From positions 1 through 9,285 of the forward strand of contig QMQC01000042.1 of NCBI GenBank assembly GCA_003648875.1: a stretch of 9,285 nucleotides of DNA, written 5' to 3'. The position numbers were made by a program, and so were the translations under genes. The notes beneath the pieces are model-generated. The model did no database searches. It was not told the origin of the DNA and saw only the letters and a list, made by a program, of their open reading frames with translations. How positions within the stretch are numbered: the stretch's first letter is position 1; every line of letters begins with the position of its first letter. Shown piece by piece: positions 6,543 to 9,285 of this stretch. Origin of the DNA: Actinomycetota bacterium. Its GTDB lineage: Bacteria > Actinomycetota > Acidimicrobiia > Spongiisociales > UBA5794.

Positions 6543-6586
6543 GACCCCGCCCAAGGGGTCGCGCCGCCTTTAGCGCAGGCAGCGGC
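6543..6586. other. Two adjacent GC-rich hairpins
   Basis: GACCCC 6543-6548 pairs with GGGGTC 6555-6560 over a 6-base loop, and GCCGC 6563-6567 with GCGGC 6582-6586. There is no U-tract in either direction, so they are not clear terminators. They could belong to a structured leader, since they lie upstream of genes on both strands. Confidence 0.3.
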
Positions 6587-6630
6587 TTACAAGATACCCC
6601 GAATCGGCGCAGACCGCAAGGGTGGAAGAA

Positions 6631-6656
6631 GGTTCGCAGTTCACAGTTCACAGATC
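6631..6656 (+). repeat. Intergenic repeat, copy A
   Basis: Matches 3472-3497 at 21 of 26 bases. It also contains an internal direct repeat (GTTCACA twice in tandem at about 6640-6652). The core CAGTTCAC is seen again near 9010-9017 after the Ggt gene. Confidence 0.35.
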
Positions 6657-6712
6657 CGGAAGTCGAAATCCGGGGGTACAGCGAGCGTTCTGTGCTCCGA
6701 AACTGCCGAAGG

Positions 6713-6724
6713 TACACCGGTGTA
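6713..6724. promoter_or_regulatory. 12-bp palindrome upstream of the 6754 gene
   Basis: TACACCGGTGTA is a perfect palindrome ending 29 bases before the start codon, in the position of an operator. TACGCT at 6739-6744 could be the -10 box. A palindrome of this size is not rare by chance in 9 kb, so position is its only support. Confidence 0.2.
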
Positions 6725-6753
6725 GTCACTGCATCGGCTACGCTCGGCGCGAC

Positions 6754-7386
6754 ATGGCAGTGAACTTCAGAGAACTCGAAGAGAACCTGACGCGGATGGA
6801 CTCGGTTGATGCTGCCCGGGTTGTGAACCAAGGCAGCACCATCACCGAACTCCATGTGATCGCGGCAGCCGAGAAGCCTGCGAAACAGATCGTTCGCGAC
6901 GTACAGAGCCTCGCCATGGCCCGGTTCGGGGTCGCAATCGACCACAGGGTCATCTCTGTCGTCCAGATAAGCCCCCACCAGTTGGACATCGCTTCCGAGC
7001 ACAGAGCCGCCTTGATGAGGATCGGCGAGTCGCCCAACGGCACCCGCACCACCATCGAGGTCACTCTCCGCCACGAGGATGAGGAGCATGTTGGATCTGC
7101 CACGGGACCAGCAGTGATGTCTGCCCGTCCACGACTTGTCGGTGAGGCCACGATCCACGCGATCGAGCAGACATTCCCGACGATGTCTCCGATCGCCCTG
7201 GACGCCATTTCTCTGACCCCTGTGGGCCAAAGCAGTGTTGTTGTGGCGATCGTCGTCTCTGCCGGAAACCGGGGTGCCGAAGACCTCAACGTCGGTTCCG
7301 CTGTCGTCGGGAACGATCCTGACGATGCTTCGGTCAAAGCGGTACTCAACGCCCTCAACAGACGCCTCGGCAATCTGAGCGAATGA
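6754..7386 (+). CDS. Conserved-looking protein of unknown function coupled to Ggt
   Basis: A 210-residue soluble protein with no signal peptide or membrane span. It reads as two alpha/beta parts. Residues 1-75 contain DSVDAARVV, ITELHVIAAAEKPAKQIVRDVQSLA and IDHRVISVVQI. Residues 85-210 contain TIEVTLRHEDEEHVGSA, RPRLVGEATIHAIEQTF, two strand-like runs (SVVVAIVVSAG) and a terminal helix VKAVLNALNRRL. The last part is reminiscent of the regulatory (dimer) domain of 2-isopropylmalate synthase, which ends with a similar ALNR helix; this is a weak resemblance. ATG 6754 was chosen because MAVNFRELEENL begins a plausible fold; the GTG at 6622 would add 44 residues of low-quality sequence. No Shine-Dalgarno sequence is evident. 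Its stop overlaps the Ggt start (ATGA), so it likely works with, or is regulated alongside, that enzyme. Function unknown. Confidence 0.82.
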   Translation: MAVNFRELEENLTRMDSVDAARVVNQGSTITELHVIAAAEKPAKQIVRDVQSLAMARFGVAIDHRVISVVQISPHQLDIASEHRAALMRIGESPNGTRTTIEVTLRHEDEEHVGSATGPAVMSARPRLVGEATIHAIEQTFPTMSPIALDAISLTPVGQSSVVVAIVVSAGNRGAEDLNVGSAVVGNDPDDASVKAVLNALNRRLGNLSE

Positions 7387-8987
7387 CCGCTCCGCTTCGA
7401 GCAGATGAAGCAGAGTTGACCACGAACCCGACGGATGGATCCCTTGGCATCGCCGTGTCGCCTCACTTCCTCGCTTCACAAGCGGGGGTCGATGTTCTCG
7501 CTGCTGGAGGCAACGCCGTCGACGCGGCCATTGCGGTCAACGCCGTACTTGGCGTAGTCCTCCCTGACACCTGTGGCCCTGGCGGTGATCTCTTCGCTCT
7601 CGTTCACACTCCGGGCGAGTCTGTACCAACCGCTCTCAACGCATCCGGACGAGCTGGATCCGGAGTCAGTGCAGATGACATACGCGATAGCGGCCTCGGG
7701 GCGATCCCGATGCGTAGCCACCTGTCGATCACAGTGCCCGGTTGCGTCGACGGTTGGGAGGCGCTGGGCGCCCGGCACGGCACACAATCACTCCGATCGC
7801 TTCTCGCTCCCGCGATCGAGATCGCCCGAACCGGATTCCGGGCATCCGATGAGCTCTCGGGTTCCCTCGTCAGGCTCAGTGACCTGATCAGCAACCAGGG
7901 AAGCGCCGGACCGATGTATCCCCAAGGAGAACCTGCCGTGCCCGGGACAACGATCACCAGGCCACGATTCGCGGACACACTCGAGGCAATCGCCGACGGC
8001 GGCCGTGCCGAGTTCTATGAGGGTGCGGTCGGGGCCGAGATAACTGACGCGACTCGGGGTGCTGTCACACCCGATGATCTCGCTACGGTCCAGGCGGACT
8101 GGATTGACGCCCTCCGGGAGCAGGTCTTTGGGCGAACCGCATGGACGATCCCCCCGAACAGTCAGGGCTACCTCACGCTCGCCACGCTGCGGATCTTCGA
8201 AATGCTCGACCCGCCCACCGACCCCAACGATCCGCTGTACCAACATCTCCTCATCGAGGCCTACCGATCGGTCGCGTGGGAACGCGAGGACACATCGGTC
8301 GACCATGACCATGCAATGATGACCGGCATCGAACTCCTGGCAGAGGATCGGCTTGCAGAGCGCGCGGCATCCATCGACAGGGGTCGGGCCGGACGATGGC
8401 CCATGCCCACGCCTGCGCCGCACGGGACGGCATTCATGACCGTCAGAGACCGCTCCGGAATGGGAGTGGCCCTCATCCAGTCGAACTTCTGGGGTATCGG
8501 TTCCGGTCTTTCAGCCGGGGCAACAGGAGTGTTCCTCCACAACAGGGGTGCCGGTTTCAACCTGATCCAGGGCCACCCGAACGAATACGCACCAGGCAAA
8601 CGGCCCCTCCACACCTTGTCCCCGACGCTGTGGACGAACGGCACAGAGCTCGACCTGCTCCTCGGGACCCGCGGAGGCGATCAGCAGCCCCAGTTCCTGG
8701 CCCAATACGCCGCTTCGTTCTACCACGCAGGAAATTGCACCGACGACTCGCAGAATCTTCCAAGATGGAGCATGGACCAGCCGAACCCCGGTACAGACAG
8801 CTCTCTTGCGTACGAGTCGAGACTGGCTCCTTCGACGGTACGGGGTCTCATCGAGCGAGGCCACACGGTTGAACTAGCAACCACCCACGAACCCGGATGG
8901 GGACCTGTCTCGGCCATCGACACGGGATCCGAGATGAAGGGGTCAGCGGATCCCCGCGTGTCAACGTCGGCAGCACTGAAGACGTAA
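7383..8987 (+). CDS. ggt: Gamma-glutamyltransferase family N-terminal nucleophile hydrolase
   Basis: A 534-residue member of the Ggt family, which cleaves gamma-glutamyl bonds and transfers the glutamyl group to water or amino acids after autoproteolysis. N-terminal marks: AVSPHFLASQAG, AAGGNAVDAAIAVN at 40-53, PDTCGPGGDLFAL at 61-73, and SGRA with Arg90, the expected position of the alpha-carboxylate-binding Arg. Thr349 in HGTAFMTVRD fits the autocleavage site and nucleophile. After it come ALIQSNFWGIGSGL, LHNRGAGFNL, the APGKRPLHTLSP segment, and the terminal ADPRVSTSAA. The variant is closer to YwrD-type than to the E. coli TTH form (second Thr replaced by Ala). There is no signal peptide, so it is probably cytosolic. 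ATG 7383 overlaps the upstream stop (ATGA). The substrate is open: actinobacteria generally use mycothiol or ergothioneine rather than glutathione. Confidence 0.9.
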   Translation: MTAPLRADEAELTTNPTDGSLGIAVSPHFLASQAGVDVLAAGGNAVDAAIAVNAVLGVVLPDTCGPGGDLFALVHTPGESVPTALNASGRAGSGVSADDIRDSGLGAIPMRSHLSITVPGCVDGWEALGARHGTQSLRSLLAPAIEIARTGFRASDELSGSLVRLSDLISNQGSAGPMYPQGEPAVPGTTITRPRFADTLEAIADGGRAEFYEGAVGAEITDATRGAVTPDDLATVQADWIDALREQVFGRTAWTIPPNSQGYLTLATLRIFEMLDPPTDPNDPLYQHLLIEAYRSVAWEREDTSVDHDHAMMTGIELLAEDRLAERAASIDRGRAGRWPMPTPAPHGTAFMTVRDRSGMGVALIQSNFWGIGSGLSAGATGVFLHNRGAGFNLIQGHPNEYAPGKRPLHTLSPTLWTNGTELDLLLGTRGGDQQPQFLAQYAASFYHAGNCTDDSQNLPRWSMDQPNPGTDSSLAYESRLAPSTVRGLIERGHTVELATTHEPGWGPVSAIDTGSEMKGSADPRVSTSAALKT

Positions 8988-9060
8988 CAGACGACGTGAA
9001 GAAACTCACAGTTCACGGTCAGCACCCTCCAAACTGAAGGCGAGGCCCTCGGCCGACCGC

Positions 9061-9285
9061 TCAGCCGTTGGAGAAGAAGCCCGGGATCGGTGACGGCGTT
9101 TGCGGACGTGCCCTCTTTCGGTGCTTCGCCCACAAACCGAGCACGATGGCGATCAGCGCGACAATCACGGAGATGACGGTCAGCGCAACGCCGCCGATCC
9201 AACCGGTCGAGTCTGTGTCGCTTCCACGCAGATCGTTCCGAAGCGCCGTGCGCCACTCCCCCTCGATCTGTGACCACCGTTCTCC
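9061..9285 (-). CDS. C-terminal part of a single-span membrane protein (partial, runs off right edge)
   Basis: The - strand is open from the window end to a TGA at 9061-9063 and gives 74 residues without an ATG. The order is a polar segment (WSQIEGEWRTALRNDL), a Ser/Asp/Thr linker, one hydrophobic span of about 24 residues (IGGVALTVISVIVALIAIVL), then a basic tail (KHRKRARPQ) rich in Pro. The positive tail suggests that the N-terminal part is outside and the C-terminus is in the cytoplasm. The gene begins outside the window, so its main domain is unseen and I cannot name it. It converges on Ggt with a 73-base gap. An overlapping frame at 8720-9277 on the same strand covers the Ggt 3' end and is a shadow. 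Confidence 0.65.
   Translation of the reverse strand, partial: GERWSQIEGEWRTALRNDLRGSDTDSTGWIGGVALTVISVIVALIAIVLGLWAKHRKRARPQTPSPIPGFFSNG

Larger units (their letters stand above)
6316..6753. other. 438-bp stretch without a convincing gene
   Basis: The divergent region between the small ORF and the gene at 6754. Open frames on both strands have arginine- and proline-rich translations with no family look. It holds a TTCGGTT at 6473-6479 that can pair with either of two tandem AACCGAA copies (6496-6502, 6503-6509), two GC-rich hairpins (6543-6560 and 6563-6586), the intergenic repeat at 6631-6656, and a 12-bp palindrome at 6713-6724. It should contain promoters for both directions, but I cannot place them with confidence. 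Confidence 0.5.

Noticed and set aside
6312..6554. - strand frame of 80 codons upstream of the small ORF
   Set aside because: No ribosome site or recognisable feature, and it ends just over the start of the better-supported small ORF.
5701..6573. Long + strand open frame (290 codons) opposite the HD-GYP gene
   Set aside because: It lies antisense to a well-supported gene and its translation is low-complexity Thr/Ser/Lys-rich with no family features; high-GC antisense shadow.
6302..6763. + strand frame of 153 codons in the gene-free stretch
   Set aside because: Arg/Pro/Ser-rich with no domain look, no ribosome site, and it overlaps both the small ORF and the start of the next gene.
6511..7479. 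Long - strand open frame (322 codons) opposite the unknown gene and ggt
   Set aside because: The + strand gives better proteins with ATGA coupling; the - translation is Arg/Asp/Gly-rich without motifs.
8720..9277. - strand frame of 185 codons near the right edge
   Set aside because: It overlaps the 3' end of ggt and is in a different frame from the partial membrane protein, whose hydrophobic span is more convincing.
1..9285. CRISPR array, prophage or insertion sequence
   Set aside because: No regularly spaced repeats, transposase, integrase or phage structural protein is visible.

Overview
The window is G+C-rich bacterial DNA (roughly 60% by eye, not computed). Its gene types fit a high-GC actinobacterium. 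The DUF5317 membrane protein, the poor or absent Shine-Dalgarno sites on several genes and the many ATGA start/stop overlaps make an Acidimicrobiia-like lineage my best guess. That placement is inference, because no rRNA or other taxonomic marker is present.

Layout, left to right. (1) A + strand pair at the left edge: the 3' tail of an unidentified gene (1-102), coupled by an ATGA overlap to a TlpA/ResA-like thioredoxin lipoprotein (99-626). (2) A 264-bp gap (627-890) holding a 163-bp inverted-repeat-bounded element (685-847). (3) azlC-azlD on the + strand (891-1888), a two-component branched-chain amino acid exporter, again ATGA-coupled. (4) On the - strand, an enoyl-CoA hydratase/isomerase family gene (1988-2755), convergent with azlD. 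(5) On the + strand, a DUF5317 membrane protein (2915-3472) with a likely leaderless promoter. (6) A - strand operon reading from 6315 down to 3545: a 29-codon hydrophobic small ORF with a strong ribosome binding site, a membrane HD-GYP protein, and a second, degenerate HD-GYP-like membrane protein overlapping the first by 8 bases. (7) A 438-bp gene-free stretch (6316-6753) with hairpins and short repeats. (8) On the + strand, an unrecognised 210-residue protein ATGA-coupled to a cytosolic gamma-glutamyltransferase-family enzyme (6754-8987). (9) At the right edge, on the - strand, the C-terminal part of a single-span membrane protein (9061-9285).

Functionally this is mostly ordinary chromosomal content: amino acid export, acyl-CoA metabolism, envelope redox chemistry, putative cyclic-dinucleotide turnover and gamma-glutamyl chemistry. 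I see no phage, transposase, CRISPR array, tRNA or rRNA. The most unusual items are the smORF/HD-GYP/degenerate HD-GYP operon, the fold-back element upstream of azlC, the unknown protein tied to Ggt, and a short imperfect repeat shared by two intergenic regions. Two partial genes at the window edges and the small ORF lack a usual start or are short and are easily missed.
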